Positions 7,450-16,926 of a DNA stretch of 56,155 bases are shown piece by piece. Every line of letters starts with the position of its first letter. Position 1 is the first letter of the stretch. Below the pieces are notes generated by a model that worked only from the letters and a program-made list of their open reading frames with translations, did not search any database and was not told where the DNA came from. Position numbers and translations under genes: made by a program. The DNA is from Bacillota bacterium. GTDB taxonomy: Bacteria; Bacillota; Limnochordia; JAAZLZ01. The stretch spans positions 1 through 56,155 of the forward strand of contig JAAYLV010000019.1 in NCBI GenBank assembly GCA_012521755.1. Reading direction: 5' to 3'.

Positions 7450-8796
7450 ATGATTTTTGGAAATTTGAGTGAAAAACTCCAGGATGTCTTCGCTCGCCTG
7501 CGCGGCAGGGGAAAGCTGACGGAGAAAGATGTGGACGCGGCTTTGCGGGAAGTGCGCCTGGCCCTATTGGAAGCCGACGTTAACTTTCGCGTGGTCAAGG
7601 ATTTTATCGGCCGCGTCAAGTCCCGGGCGATGGGCCAGGAGGTCCTCGGCAGCCTCACGCCAGGCCACCAGGTGATCAAGATCGTCAATGATGAATTGAC
7701 CCAGCTCCTTGGCGGCAAAGCAATCCCGCTGACCATGGCCTCCACGCCTCCCACCAAGATCATGCTCGTTGGCTTGCAAGGCTCAGGCAAGACGACCACC
7801 GCGGCGAAACTCGCGGCAATGCTGGGGAAGCGAGGCAGGCGTCCGCTGTTGGTCGCCGCCGATGTCTACCGCCCGGCGGCCATCAAACAGCTGCAGGTTT
7901 TAGGCGAGACTGTGGGCATCCCAGTTTTCAACATGGGTCAAGGGCAAAGTCCGGTCAACATCTGTAAAGCAGCCGTTGAGCACGGCCGCTCCCACAACAA
8001 CGATGTGATCATCTTTGATACGGCCGGCCGACTGCATGTGGATGATGAGCTCATGGAGGAACTGGGAGAGATTAAGGAAGCTGTGGAGCCCCATGAGATC
8101 TTGTTAGTAGTCGATGCCATGACTGGTCAAGATGCCGTCAACGTAGCCGCCTCTTTCGACGAACGGCTAGATCTTGGCGGCGTCGTCCTGACAAAACTGG
8201 ACGGCGATGCCCGGGGCGGAGCGGCCTTGTCCATCGCCGCGGTGACGGGCAAGCCGATCAAGTTCGCGGCCATGGGGGAGAAACTGACTGATTTGGAGGT
8301 CTTTCATCCTGACCGGATGGCCTCCCGGATCCTCGGCATGGGCGATGTCCTCAGCCTCATCGAGAAGGCTGAGGAAGTGATGGATCAAGAAAAGGTCAAA
8401 GCCCTCGGACAGAAGCTGGCGGCCGCCCAGTTTACCTTTGAGGATTTCCTTGAGCAGCTGAACCAGGTGAGGCAGATGGGACCGTTGGACCAAATCATCG
8501 GCATGATCCCGGGACTTGCCGGGGCGAAGCAGCTGCAAGGCCTGCAAGTGGATGAAAGCCAACTGCGCAAAGTAGAGGCCATCATCAATTCCATGACTCC
8601 CCAGGAAAGGCGCAATCCATCTTTGCTCAACGGCAGCCGCCGCAAACGCATCGCCCGGGGAAGCGGCACGACGGTGCAGGATGTCAATCGGTTGGTGAAA
8701 CAGTTCAATCAAACCAGGGAGCTAATGAAAAAGCTCGGAACTTTCGACAAAGGCAAGAGGAGAATGTCCAAAGGTTTCTTGTCTTTCTTCCAGTGA
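7450..8796 (+). CDS. ffh: Signal recognition particle GTPase Ffh
   Basis: A 448-residue SRP54 protein that binds signal sequences of nascent membrane and secreted proteins. The N domain is followed by the G domain with G1 [10 protein letters not shown] near residues 107-116, [12 protein letters not shown]3 DTAGR and G4 [10 protein letters not shown]. The methionine-rich M domain starts near residue 300 ([28 protein letters not shown]) and includes [10 protein letters not shown], the SRP RNA-binding helix-turn-helix. AGAGGAGGG precedes the ATG. It ends shortly before rpsP, separated by a small GC hairpin. The SRP RNA gene is not in this window. Confidence 0.97.
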   Translation: MIFGNLSEKLQDVFARLRGRGKLTEKDVDAALREVRLALLEADVNFRVVKDFIGRVKSRAMGQEVLGSLTPGHQVIKIVNDELTQLLGGKAIPLTMASTPPTKIMLVGLQGSGKTTTAAKLAAMLGKRGRRPLLVAADVYRPAAIKQLQVLGETVGIPVFNMGQGQSPVNICKAAVEHGRSHNNDVIIFDTAGRLHVDDELMEELGEIKEAVEPHEILLVVDAMTGQDAVNVAASFDERLDLGGVVLTKLDGDARGGAALSIAAVTGKPIKFAAMGEKLTDLEVFHPDRMASRILGMGDVLSLIEKAEEVMDQEKVKALGQKLAAAQFTFEDFLEQLNQVRQMGPLDQIIGMIPGLAGAKQLQGLQVDESQLRKVEAIINSMTPQERRNPSLLNGSRRKRIARGSGTTVQDVNRLVKQFNQTRELMKKLGTFDKGKRRMSKGFLSFFQ

Positions 8797-8804
8797 TGAC
8801 CATT

Positions 8805-8820
8805 CCCGCCTTCAGGCGGG
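8805..8820 (+). other. Small GC hairpin between ffh and rpsP
   Basis: CCCGCC (8805-8810) and GGCGGG (8815-8820) form a six-base-pair stem with a TTCA loop. There is no T-run after it. It may be a processing or stability element, or a weak attenuator ahead of the ribosomal protein gene. Confidence 0.4.
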
Positions 8821-8846
8821 TTGAGATATGTAAAGGAGGTGGAGCA

Positions 8847-9128
8847 ATGGCAGTTAGGATCCGTCTTCGGAGAATGGGAGCAAAAAAGAGGCCCTTTTAC
8901 CGCTTGGTGGTGGCCGACTCTCGCAGCCCGCGGGATGGCCGATTCATCGAAAGCCTAGGCTACTATAATCCCATCGGCGATCCAGTCGAGATTCAAATCG
9001 ATGAGGAAAAGGCCTTGGATTGGCTGCGCAAGGGGGCCCAGCCCTCCGACACCGCACGCAGGCTCCTTGAGCAGGCGGGCGTGATGGACAGGTTCCAGGG
9101 GGAAAAAAGCGGGCAGAAATTGGGTTGA
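8847..9128 (+). CDS. rpsP: 30S ribosomal protein S16
   Basis: A 93-residue S16 protein of the small subunit. It starts with [26 protein letters not shown]-type sequence in the family's usual order ([50 protein letters not shown]). The ATG has a very strong ribosome binding site, AAAGGAGGTGG at 8832-8842. An in-frame extension back into ffh is not needed. S16 heads the conserved rpsP-khpA-rimM-trmD-rplS operon that links ribosome assembly with rRNA and tRNA maturation. Confidence 0.97.
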   Translation: MAVRIRLRRMGAKKRPFYRLVVADSRSPRDGRFIESLGYYNPIGDPVEIQIDEEKALDWLRKGAQPSDTARRLLEQAGVMDRFQGEKSGQKLG

Positions 9129-9149
9129 GCCTCCGTGGAGGTGTAGTAA

Positions 9150-9380
9150 GTGAAAGAACTAGTTGAGTTCATCGCCAAGAGCCTGGTGGACGACCCGGAA
9201 GCGGTGAGCGTTGTTGAATGCCCCCGGGACCGGGGGACCGTCCTGGAGCTGCGGGTGGCCCCGGAAGATATGGGCAAAGTCATCGGCCGCCAGGGACGGA
9301 TCGCCAAAGCTATCCGCGCCGTGGTCAAAGCCGGCGGGACAAGGCAAGGCAAGAACTACTTTGTGGAGATTGTCGATTAA
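9150..9380 (+). CDS. khpA: KH-domain RNA-binding protein KhpA (YlqC)
   Basis: A 76-residue single KH-domain protein. The diagnostic GxxG loop is seen as VIGRQGRIAKAIRAVV. KhpA forms dimers or a complex with KhpB and binds many RNAs, affecting cell division and elongation in Gram-positive bacteria. The GTG start at 9150 has GGAGGTG about nine bases before it. It lies between rpsP and rimM, as in Bacillus (ylqC). Confidence 0.93.
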   Translation: MKELVEFIAKSLVDDPEAVSVVECPRDRGTVLELRVAPEDMGKVIGRQGRIAKAIRAVVKAGGTRQGKNYFVEIVD

Positions 9381-9385
9381 GTGCC

Positions 9386-9901
9386 ATGGCCGCTCTGATC
9401 AGCATCGGACAAATTCTAGCTCCCCAAGGGAACAAAGGCGAGGTGCGGGTCTGGCCCTTAACCGATCGTCCTGAACGATTCCAGGAGCTTAGGCAGGTTG
9501 TGCTGGCCGACAGGGAAGGGGATAGCGGCCAGCGGATGAACGTTGAAGGGGTCAGACTCCATGGTCAGTTTGTCGTCGTCAAGTTTGCCGGGGTAGACAC
9601 CATCGATGGGGCCGAAGCACTACGGGACTTGTACATCAAAATAGCCCGGGAGGAACTTGCGCCTCTGCCCCCAGGTCGGTATTATATCTTTGAAGTCTTA
9701 GGACTTGATGCTTACGATACCGAAGGCAACTATCTCGGGCAAGTAGTGGATTACTTGTTGACGGGAGTTAATGACTGCTTCATCATCAAGCATGGGGAGA
9801 CTGCCCGGGAGTTTCTGGTGCCTGCTGCCCGGGAGTTTGTCCGGGAGCTAGATTTGGAAGGGCGCAAAATGGTCATCAAGGTCATCCCCGGACTTGTGTA
9901 G
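9386..9901 (+). CDS. rimM: Ribosome maturation factor RimM
   Basis: A 171-residue 16S rRNA-processing protein that helps assemble the 30S head and interacts with S19. It has the N-terminal RimM domain ([26 protein letters not shown]) and a C-terminal PRC barrel ([22 protein letters not shown] and the [17 protein letters not shown] segments). I chose ATG 9386, five bases after the khpA stop. It has no obvious ribosome binding site, so it is probably translationally coupled. Longer readings of the frame overlap khpA and were discarded. Confidence 0.95.
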   Translation: MAALISIGQILAPQGNKGEVRVWPLTDRPERFQELRQVVLADREGDSGQRMNVEGVRLHGQFVVVKFAGVDTIDGAEALRDLYIKIAREELAPLPPGRYYIFEVLGLDAYDTEGNYLGQVVDYLLTGVNDCFIIKHGETAREFLVPAAREFVRELDLEGRKMVIKVIPGLV

Positions 9902-9915
9902 GAGGGGGCGAGAAG

Positions 9916-10659
9916 GTGCGCGTTGACATACTGACCCTGTTCCCGGGAATGTTCCGCGGACCTTTTGAACATAGCATCATCAAACGAGCCCGGGACAATG
10001 GACATGTGAAGCTGCGCATCTGGGACATTCGCCACTTCACCTTCGATCGGCACCGGGTCGTCGATGACGTCCCCTATGGCGGGGGACCGGGGATGGTTAT
10101 GAAGCCGGAACCGGTGTTTGCCGCGGTGGAAGCCATCACCAAGGGAGCTACGTCCCGGCCCCGGATGTTGCTCATGTGCCCCCAAGGTCAACCCTTTTCC
10201 CAAGCTTTGGCCAAGGAGCTGGCGGAGGAGGAGTGGCTCCTTTTCCTGTGCGGCCACTACGAAGGGATCGACGAACGGGTGTGCATTGGTCTTCCCTTTG
10301 AGCGAATCTCCATCGGAGATTACGTCCTGACGGGAGGAGAACTGCCGGCGATGGTGATCGTCGACGCCGTTGCCAGGCTGATTCCGGGAGTCTTGGGGGA
10401 GCCTAGGGCGGCCGCGCAAGATTCCTTTGCCGATGGACTGCTGGAGTATCCCCAGTACACCCGTCCCCAGGAGTTTCGCGGCATGGAAGTGCCGGAGGTG
10501 CTCCTCAGCGGCCATCATGAAAAGATACGGCGCTGGCGGCGCTGGCAGTCCCTGCTGCGCACCAGGGAGCATCGGCCGGATCTGCTCAGTCAGATCCAGC
10601 TAACTAGAGAAGACGAAGAATTGTTGGCGAAGGTAGTCGAAGATGAGGAATGGGGGTGA
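9916..10659 (+). CDS. trmD: tRNA (guanine-N1)-methyltransferase TrmD
   Basis: A 247-residue SPOUT-class enzyme that methylates G37 of tRNAs with S-adenosylmethionine, preventing +1 frameshifting. Visible motifs: the N-terminal [28 protein letters not shown], then [10 protein letters not shown] and the trefoil-knot segment [15 protein letters not shown], and YTRPQEFRG. The GTG start has AGGAGGGGG (9900 onward) before it. It ends just before rplS, whose ribosome binding site is inside the trmD 3' end. Confidence 0.97.
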   Translation: MRVDILTLFPGMFRGPFEHSIIKRARDNGHVKLRIWDIRHFTFDRHRVVDDVPYGGGPGMVMKPEPVFAAVEAITKGATSRPRMLLMCPQGQPFSQALAKELAEEEWLLFLCGHYEGIDERVCIGLPFERISIGDYVLTGGELPAMVIVDAVARLIPGVLGEPRAAAQDSFADGLLEYPQYTRPQEFRGMEVPEVLLSGHHEKIRRWRRWQSLLRTREHRPDLLSQIQLTREDEELLAKVVEDEEWG

Positions 10660-10663
10660 AAGC

Positions 10664-11005
10664 ATGGACATCATTACCACCCTGGAACAAGAACAGCTAA
10701 AACCAGACAGGGGCGATTTCGCCGTTGGCGATACAGTCCGGGTGCACGTCACTGTCGTCGAAGGCGAACGCCGCCGCATTCAGGTGTTCGAAGGAGTCGT
10801 CATCGGGAAGGCAGGATCGGGCATTCGCGAGACCTTCACTGTTCGTAAGATTTCCCAAGGTGTGGGAGTTGAGCGGACCTTCCCGGTTCACTCACCCAAC
10901 ATCACCGAGATCCAGGTAGTCCGGCGGGCCAAGGTCCGACGAGCGAAGCTCTACTACCTGCGGCAGCGCAGGGGCAAGGCCGCCCGGCTGAAAGAAAGAC
11001 GCTAG
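10664..11005 (+). CDS. rplS: 50S ribosomal protein L19
   Basis: A 113-residue L19 protein at the interface of the two ribosomal subunits. It shows the family sequence order: [41 protein letters not shown], then the basic [17 protein letters not shown] 10664 was chosen with GGGGGTG seven bases upstream; an earlier in-frame ATG inside trmD gives an unusual extension. A perfect ten-base-pair hairpin follows the stop. Confidence 0.97.
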   Translation: MDIITTLEQEQLKPDRGDFAVGDTVRVHVTVVEGERRRIQVFEGVVIGKAGSGIRETFTVRKISQGVGVERTFPVHSPNITEIQVVRRAKVRRAKLYYLRQRRGKAARLKERR

Positions 11006-11014
11006 CAACTCTCA

Positions 11015-11038
11015 GGGTGACCGGCTCGCCGGTCACCC
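11015..11038 (+). terminator. Perfect GC hairpin after rplS
   Basis: GGGTGACCGG (11015-11024) and CCGGTCACCC (11029-11038) pair without mismatch around a CTCG loop. There is no T-run after it, so it may be a partial terminator or a 3'-end stabiliser between rplS and lepB. Confidence 0.5.
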
Positions 11039-11063
11039 ACTTGTCGCCATACAGGGAGGGAAC

Positions 11064-11612
11064 TTGCCATTGGATAAATCGATCCTGCGGGAATATGTTG
11101 AGTCCATCGTCACTGCCGTGGTCCTCGCCCTGATCATTATCACCTTCATCGCCCAGTCTTTCTTAGTTCAAGGCAACTCAATGGAACCTGGCCTGCACAA
11201 CGGACAGCGGCTCTTGGTGGAGAAGCTTTCTTACCGAGTTAGACCTCCCCAACGGGGTGAGATAGTCGTTTTCCGCTATCCCCTCGATCCACGCCGCAAA
11301 TTCATCAAACGGATCATCGGCATTCCCGGGGATGAGATCTTCATTAAGGACCGGCGGGTCTACGTGAATGGCCTGCCTTTAGAGGAAGACTACATCAACG
11401 GTCCAACTTACGGCGCCTACGGCCCCGCCGTCGTACCTCCCGACAGTTATTTTGTTTTGGGAGATAACAGGAACAACAGCGACGACAGTCGTTTCCCCGA
11501 TGTTGGCTTCGTTCCCCGCAAGAACATCGTTGGCAGGGCCTTGTTTATCTACTGGCCCGTCTGGCAAGCCCGTCTGATCCGTCAGCCGGCAATATTCGCC
11601 GAATTGAACTGA
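11064..11612 (+). CDS. lepB: Signal peptidase I
   Basis: A 182-residue type I signal peptidase, a membrane-anchored Ser-Lys protease that removes signal peptides from exported proteins. One N-terminal membrane segment (about residues 13-33) is followed by the catalytic Ser motif GNSMEPGL, the Lys motif KFIKRIIGIPGD, and the C-terminal GDNRNNSDDSR box. A TTG at 11064 or the second TTG at 11070 may be the start; GGGAGGG at 11054-11060 favours the second on spacing. It lies where Bacillus relatives carry lepB/sipS-type genes near rplS. No rbgA is found before rnhB. Confidence 0.94.
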   Translation: MPLDKSILREYVESIVTAVVLALIIITFIAQSFLVQGNSMEPGLHNGQRLLVEKLSYRVRPPQRGEIVVFRYPLDPRRKFIKRIIGIPGDEIFIKDRRVYVNGLPLEEDYINGPTYGAYGPAVVPPDSYFVLGDNRNNSDDSRFPDVGFVPRKNIVGRALFIYWPVWQARLIRQPAIFAELN

Positions 11613-11682
11613 GGACCAGGCAGGGAATGGCCCCTTGCCAAGCGAAACCAATAACGAGTTCCTTGTGTGGGAGATAGTCTAA

Positions 11683-12498
11683 TTGCAGCTGCGTCACATG
11701 ACAGTCGATCAGATCAAAGCCTGGATCGGCGAGGAACCCGATCTAACTGAAGAAATCATAGCAGAACTGGAGATGGACGCGCGGGTCTCCGTCAGGCGGC
11801 TGGCCGCGTCCTTGCGTCATCGTCGCGCTTGCCTGCAGCAAGAACAAGCCAGGATCCAAGAGCTGGCGCGGCACGAGGACGAGCTGCAACGACAAGGGAT
11901 CTTTCCCGTTGCGGGGATCGATGAGGCGGGCAGGGGGGCTTTGGCAGGGCCCTTAGTGGTAGCTGCCGTCATGTTTCCTCCCGGGGTGCGTCCCGCGGGG
12001 CTAGATGACTCAAAGCGGCTGACGGGCAAACAGCGGCAGCTTCTCTATGGAGAGATTCGGCAAAGGGCGGCCGATGTGGCGGTGGTGATCGTCGACAGGA
12101 CGGTCATCGACCGGCTGAATATCTTGCGGGCAACTTGGCAGGCCATGGCGGAGGCTGCCATGAAGCTGCGGCCCCGTCCTCAGCACTGCCTGGTGGATGG
12201 CACGCAGGTGCCTAGCCTTGGCGTGGACCAGACGGCCATCGTCGGCGGGGACGGGAAATGCCTGTCCATCGCGGCGGCATCCATTGTTGCTAAAGTTGTC
12301 CGGGACAATATCATGCTTGAGTTGGGCAGGCGCTATCCCCAATACGGTTTTGCGCGCCATAAAGGATACTGCACCCGGGAGCACCTAAGGGCCCTCAAGG
12401 CTTATGGACCATGTCCCGAACACCGTCGTTCCTTTCAGCCGGTCATCGACTCTATATCCACCCAGCTTACCTTGCCCTGGGATGGATGCTCGCCATAA
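11683..12498 (+). CDS. rnhB: Ribonuclease HII
   Basis: A 271-residue RNase HII that removes ribonucleotides from DNA and RNA primers. An N-terminal helical extension of about 70 residues is typical of Bacillota RnhB. The catalytic core starts with GIDEAGRGALAGPLV near residue 78. Next come DDSKRL, the catalytic Asp segments LVDG and SIAAASIVAKVVRD, and HKGYCTREH near the end. The start is TTG, with GGGAGA about eight bases upstream. It ends 21 bases before the HD-GYP gene. Confidence 0.95.
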   Translation: MQLRHMTVDQIKAWIGEEPDLTEEIIAELEMDARVSVRRLAASLRHRRACLQQEQARIQELARHEDELQRQGIFPVAGIDEAGRGALAGPLVVAAVMFPPGVRPAGLDDSKRLTGKQRQLLYGEIRQRAADVAVVIVDRTVIDRLNILRATWQAMAEAAMKLRPRPQHCLVDGTQVPSLGVDQTAIVGGDGKCLSIAAASIVAKVVRDNIMLELGRRYPQYGFARHKGYCTREHLRALKAYGPCPEHRRSFQPVIDSISTQLTLPWDGCSP

Positions 12499-12519
12499 CA
12501 GGAACAGGAGAGAAACCTC

Positions 12520-13623
12520 GTGCAACGCATTCGTCTTGAAGAACTAAAACCAGGCATGGTCGTTGCCAAGCCGATCTACGACCAAGACGGTCGTGTTTTG
12601 CTAAATCGGGGAGTAGTCCTGAGGGAGTCCCTCATCGACAGACTCAAGGAGATCGGCTGCCCCGCAGTCTATATCGAGGTGCCCCTGGCGGAAGGAATCG
12701 TCCTGCCCGATTTGGTGAAGGAGGAGACCCGGGCAAGAAGCATCTGTCAGGTCCGGAAGGCTTTTGACGATGTCCAGGCAGGCAGACCCTTCGATATAGA
12801 AGCCATCAGGGACACCGTGATCAACATCATCGATGAAGTGCTGGCCAATGCCAGGATTCTGGTCAACTTGACGGATATCCGCACCTATGACAGCTACACC
12901 TTCGGCCACTGCGTCAACGTTTGCGTCCTCTCTATCCTAACGGGCCACAAACTGCAGCTGAACGAGCTGGAAATGCGGGACCTAGCCGTTGGGGCCATCC
13001 TCCACGACATTGGGAAGGTGAGAATCCCCAAAGAAATCCTGCAAAAGCCTGGTCCCTTGACGGAAGCGGAGTTCGACTTGGTCAAGAAGCATACGGTCCA
13101 TGGTTTTGAAATCTTGCGCCAGGACTATGATCTCAGTATTCTCATCGCCCACATCGCCTACCAACACCATGAACGGCTCCAAGGACAAGGCTATCCCCGC
13201 GGACTGAAAGACGCCCAAATCCACCGATACGCCCAGATCGTCGCGGTCGCCGACAGTTTCGACGCGATGACCTCGGAGCGCGTTTACCGAGGAGCCATAC
13301 CACCGGTGAAGGCAGTGGCTACCCTGCGAGAGATGAGCGGCGAGTTTTTTGCCCCTGACGTAGTTGAAGGGCTAGTAAGTACTATCGCCATTTATCCCAT
13401 CGGCAGCTGGGTGCGGCTCACCAGCGGCCACATTGGCGTAGTAGTCGATGTCAACAACAAGCACCCCAATCTGCCCGTCGTGCGCCTAGTGCTCAATCCC
13501 AGGGGAGAGAGGATAGGGACCCTGACCGAGGTGGACCTAATCACGGTCAATGACTTGTTCATCGATTCCGTTTTTCTGCCCGAGGAAATGGAAGCCTTGG
13601 GTCTACTCAATGGTCAAGGATAG
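12520..13623 (+). CDS. HD-GYP domain protein, probable c-di-GMP phosphodiesterase
   Basis: A 367-residue cytoplasmic protein. An N-terminal domain (IRLEELKPGMVVAKPIYDQDGRVLL) of the type often fused to HD-GYP precedes the HD-GYP domain. The metal-binding LHDIGK motif has the HD pair at residues 162-163. A second HH pair (QHHERLQGQGYP) and the GYP signature at 224-226 are present. HD-GYP proteins hydrolyse cyclic di-GMP to pGpG or GMP. About 90 C-terminal residues form an unassigned domain. The GTG start has AGGAG nine bases upstream. The 3' end overlaps the convergent membrane-protein gene by 17 bases. It fits with the PilZ gene at 53801 as part of c-di-GMP control. Confidence 0.9.
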   Translation: MQRIRLEELKPGMVVAKPIYDQDGRVLLNRGVVLRESLIDRLKEIGCPAVYIEVPLAEGIVLPDLVKEETRARSICQVRKAFDDVQAGRPFDIEAIRDTVINIIDEVLANARILVNLTDIRTYDSYTFGHCVNVCVLSILTGHKLQLNELEMRDLAVGAILHDIGKVRIPKEILQKPGPLTEAEFDLVKKHTVHGFEILRQDYDLSILIAHIAYQHHERLQGQGYPRGLKDAQIHRYAQIVAVADSFDAMTSERVYRGAIPPVKAVATLREMSGEFFAPDVVEGLVSTIAIYPIGSWVRLTSGHIGVVVDVNNKHPNLPVVRLVLNPRGERIGTLTEVDLITVNDLFIDSVFLPEEMEALGLLNGQG

Positions 13624-15748
13624 CGAGGTAAAGAAGGGTGGGCACAACGGGAATCAACGCTGTGGCAGCCGCCACCACCCCCGAATCATTACAGACCAAC
13701 GCTGCCGCGCCGGCGATGATGGCGGCCCTAACCCCCAGGGCCAGATAAGGATGACGACCATCGATCCTTTGCACCCGGGCCGGCGGGTTGATGGATAGAA
13801 AAACCAGAACCCCCACGGAAGTGACCAGCGCCCTAGTCCAGTAGGTATAGCGCATCAGCCGCAGATTAAACATGATTTTCCGGCGAGCAATCTGAAGCAA
13901 GGCTCCCGGCCCCTGGCTAGAGATTAACCACGCCGTCCGTCCCAAATGGGAGGGACTCCCTTTTTCGCGAGAATCGATCCAGAAGGCAACCAAGAGGATC
14001 AGAATTAAGGAAACAAGGATGAGGAGTCCTCCTCGCCAGGTCAAAGGTTTCCCCCGCAGCTGCCACCAAAGCCAGCCAAGGCTGACTACTGCCGCCATAG
14101 TCCCGCCCACATTGGCCCCAAGGCGCGGGCTAGCTAGCAGGAAGATGGCGCCCGCACCCACGGCAAAGCCAATCATGTTCCTAGCTTTGCCCAAGGAGGG
14201 GAAAAGATCGAACAGGCCGGTTATCCCCACCAGCACCGAACTGATGAAAACCCCCATGTATTCATTGCCTATCCCATAGAACCTAGCGCCAACAATCGGA
14301 TCATACCCCAACAGGGAATTGCCGAGCCTCGTGCTCCCCGTTAGTAGATCCCATGCTATGGCGCCGGCGGTGAGGAGGCTCAAGAATACAAAGCCCTTCC
14401 CCCGGGACATCCTTGCCGCTAAAGCCCCAAGGCCAAGGGATCCGAGGACTAACACCGCGGCCGTGATTGTTAGTTCTTCTTGAACGGCCAGCAAAAGCAG
14501 GACTAACGGTACAGCCATCAGGGACAACAATAGTGTTTTGAAAACCAACACCGATGATGACGGAATCCTCTTCATCCAAAGGAGCAAGACCACGACCAAG
14601 TAGATGGGAATTTGGATGATCACATAGTTTTTCAGAATGGTTAATCGTTGATCATAGGTGGCCCTTATCCGGGTCCACATCTGACGCAGGACCTCCAAGG
14701 GTTCCCGGTGCGGGGTACTGATCATCGGGCCGCCGGGTATGAATGAAGGGACGGGGAGGCCAAACCAGTCTAGGACCGTTGGAGCAAAATCCATGTTCGT
14801 CACTAACCCTTCCCGACGGGTGGTTGGTGAGGAAAGTAGTCCCCGATGTTTAGGGGAATGGACGACGATGGGGGTTAACAGATGGTTTCGCCCCGCACTC
14901 TCTGCTGGGGGACTGGGAGCAAGGATCGTCACTAAGGCATCACGGTCTAGGGCCATCTCCCACAGTTCACTGAGGAAAGCGTCGATGTGGATCAGCGCGA
15001 GGCGGCGAAAGGCCGCGAGTCTTTCAGGGAGAAAAAGGTCCCGGTATGATTCCAGGCGCGCCAGGTCGCCCAAGTACACAACGATGAAGTCCGCCTCCGC
15101 CAAACCCTCCCGCAGCTTGCCGGCCAAGGCTTCGTAATCGGTTCGCCACCCGTAGGGCCAAGCAGGATCATCCCTGATCAACAGGGCCCGGCCAACATCA
15201 CCCCCGAGGACTAAGCCGCTTCCATCCATGGCCACGAGGACCCCGGGCCGCAGGTAAGATCCCGGCGTATCACCGTTCCCGATGGTCCATGTGCGAATGC
15301 CCCTCTCCCGCAAAGCCGCGCCAAGGAGCCCGACCTCCACCTCGTATCCTAGTCCTTGATTGGCGGTGATGGTCTGGCTGAGGGCCAAATGAATGATGGA
15401 CCCTGGTGGCGGGACAAGGCCCATTAGCTGACGGGCAAGCTCGCCCACCACTGCTCCCTCGGTGCGCTCCCCCTCGTTGAAAGACCAGCCTCCCAGGGTC
15501 CCCGTCCGGGCCCTTGCGCCAGTTCCTAAGCTCAAAGCGCCGTTTGTTGGGTTGCTGCGGCCGGCCGTTCGGCAGTTCATCAGTCCCACCGCGCCTTCTT
15601 CCAACCACTTGCCCAGTCCAGGCAGCTCGAGGGATGCCATCTCATCCAAATCCAGGGCGTCAATCAACACCGCGATCGCCTGGGCCGCAGCGGGAATGCT
15701 AAGGGCAAGTACTAGCATGAGGGCGAGGATGGTTCTAGGAGCGTTCAA
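13607..15748 (-). CDS. Membrane protein with secreted alkaline-phosphatase-like domain
   Basis: A 713-residue protein. A signal peptide (about 1-24) leads into an extracytoplasmic domain to about residue 365 that resembles the alkaline phosphatase/phosphoglyceromutase superfamily. This domain begins AVLIDALDLDE and has CRTAGRSNPTNGALSLGTGA at the place of the metal-ligand and nucleophile region. NMDFAPTVLDWFG near the end is a second superfamily-like metal site. About ten membrane segments follow, with a conserved-looking GYDPIVGARFYGIGNEYMG stretch. The substrate is unknown; a role in modifying surface glycans or lipids is inferred from the partner glycosyltransferase, whose 3' end overlaps the start by 14 bases. 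TTG start with GGGGAGGTAG upstream. Confidence 0.75.
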   Translation of the reverse strand: MNAPRTILALMLVLALSIPAAAQAIAVLIDALDLDEMASLELPGLGKWLEEGAVGLMNCRTAGRSNPTNGALSLGTGARARTGTLGGWSFNEGERTEGAVVGELARQLMGLVPPPGSIIHLALSQTITANQGLGYEVEVGLLGAALRERGIRTWTIGNGDTPGSYLRPGVLVAMDGSGLVLGGDVGRALLIRDDPAWPYGWRTDYEALAGKLREGLAEADFIVVYLGDLARLESYRDLFLPERLAAFRRLALIHIDAFLSELWEMALDRDALVTILAPSPPAESAGRNHLLTPIVVHSPKHRGLLSSPTTRREGLVTNMDFAPTVLDWFGLPVPSFIPGGPMISTPHREPLEVLRQMWTRIRATYDQRLTILKNYVIIQIPIYLVVVLLLWMKRIPSSSVLVFKTLLLSLMAVPLVLLLLAVQEELTITAAVLVLGSLGLGALAARMSRGKGFVFLSLLTAGAIAWDLLTGSTRLGNSLLGYDPIVGARFYGIGNEYMGVFISSVLVGITGLFDLFPSLGKARNMIGFAVGAGAIFLLASPRLGANVGGTMAAVVSLGWLWWQLRGKPLTWRGGLLILVSLILILLVAFWIDSREKGSPSHLGRTAWLISSQGPGALLQIARRKIMFNLRLMRYTYWTRALVTSVGVLVFLSINPPARVQRIDGRHPYLALGVRAAIIAGAAALVCNDSGVVAAATALIPVVPTLLYLAILDH

Positions 15749-16868
15749 GGGGGACTACCTCCCCAACAATCGGCAACCCTTCATATAACCTTCGCCAGCT
15801 GATGACCGTCTCATCGATGGAGAAGCGGCGGAGGATAGTCCCGCGGGCCCTCCTAGCCATCAGGAGGTAGTCTGGGCTGCTCCTGACAGCCCTTTGCAGG
15901 GTGGCGGCCAGCGCCCCCGCATTTCCCGGGGGAACGAGCCAACCAGTCTTGCCGTGCTCGATGACTTCCGGGATTCCCCCCACGCGGGTGGCAATGACCG
16001 GCTTGCCAAGGGCCATGGCCTCCAAGACAGACAAAGGCATCCCTTCGCTCAAGGAGGGTAGGACGAAGATGTCGGCAGCTTGGAGGAGGCTCAGGGCATC
16101 GGCCCGGAAGCCGGTGAAGATGACCCGCGATGACAGGCCGAGCTTGTCGGCCAACTCCTGGAGGATCCCCTTAAAAGGCCCATCGCCGCACACTACTAAT
16201 TTCAACGATGGCAAACTGCGGCCTAGCAGGGACATCGCTTGAAGAAGATACTGAACGCCCTTTGCGGGAATTAACCTGGCCAAGGTGATCAGGAAAAGGT
16301 CGGAAGGTCCAACGCCAACTTCGGAGCGAATGGCCAGTCTTGACCCTTGGGGAGGCAGCCTAGTGCTCCAGTCCAGGCCCGGGGGAATGACCTTGATTGG
16401 CTCGGCGGAAAGGCCCATCGCGCGGGCGTAGTGATGACGAATGGCTTCACAAACGGCCACTCGGGCAACGGGCCACGGCTCCATTACCCGCTCGAGTCCC
16501 CGATAGACGGTCCGCTGCCACCCCTGGGGCAGAAAGTTGTGGAAAGTGACGATGACTCGCACCCCCGCCATCGCCCCCGCGAGCCGCGCCAACAGGCCTG
16601 CCCGATAACCATGGGCGTGGCACAGCTCGATCCCCGCCCGTCGCATGAAACTGCTGAGCCGCCAAACCAGCCGGAGCTCCCCCCACTGGACCGATGAACC
16701 AATCTCCAAAGGGAAGAACTCAACTCCCTGGAGGCGGGATCGATCCCATCCTTCGACGGGGCCGGCCAAGTAGAGCTGATAGTCCCATTTGGCCAAAGCT
16801 TCCAGGAGGGTCATGATATATTCCCGCATCCCTCCCGCCGCCGGCCGGGTCAAATGCAATATCTTCAA
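15735..16868 (-). CDS. GT4-family glycosyltransferase
   Basis: A 377-residue GT-B fold glycosyltransferase. The N-terminal domain starts MKILHLTRPAAGGMREYI and has CHAHGYRAGLLAR. The C-terminal domain (Glycos_transf_1) has GRLIPAKGVQ-like sequence (LARLIPAKGVQYLL), VVCGDGP, and the GT4 E-x7-E signature in SEGMPLSVLEAM, which binds the sugar nucleotide. I chose the TTG at 16868 because GGGAGGTGG lies just upstream of it; an earlier in-frame ATG at 16889 would place that site inside the gene. It is the first gene of a two-gene minus-strand operon with the membrane protein. The acceptor is unknown. Confidence 0.88.
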   Translation of the reverse strand: MKILHLTRPAAGGMREYIMTLLEALAKWDYQLYLAGPVEGWDRSRLQGVEFFPLEIGSSVQWGELRLVWRLSSFMRRAGIELCHAHGYRAGLLARLAGAMAGVRVIVTFHNFLPQGWQRTVYRGLERVMEPWPVARVAVCEAIRHHYARAMGLSAEPIKVIPPGLDWSTRLPPQGSRLAIRSEVGVGPSDLFLITLARLIPAKGVQYLLQAMSLLGRSLPSLKLVVCGDGPFKGILQELADKLGLSSRVIFTGFRADALSLLQAADIFVLPSLSEGMPLSVLEAMALGKPVIATRVGGIPEVIEHGKTGWLVPPGNAGALAATLQRAVRSSPDYLLMARRARGTILRRFSIDETVISWRRLYEGLPIVGEVVPLERS

Positions 16869-16926
16869 GCTAGCCCACCTCCCTAACATGGGACCGTTTT
16901 AGTATGTCCAAGTCCGCCCCGGTTCT

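Noticed and set aside
9751-10572. Long antisense reading frame opposite rimM and trmD
   Set aside because: It is a mirror of strongly conserved genes, has no ribosome binding site or family resemblance, and long antisense frames are common at this GC content.
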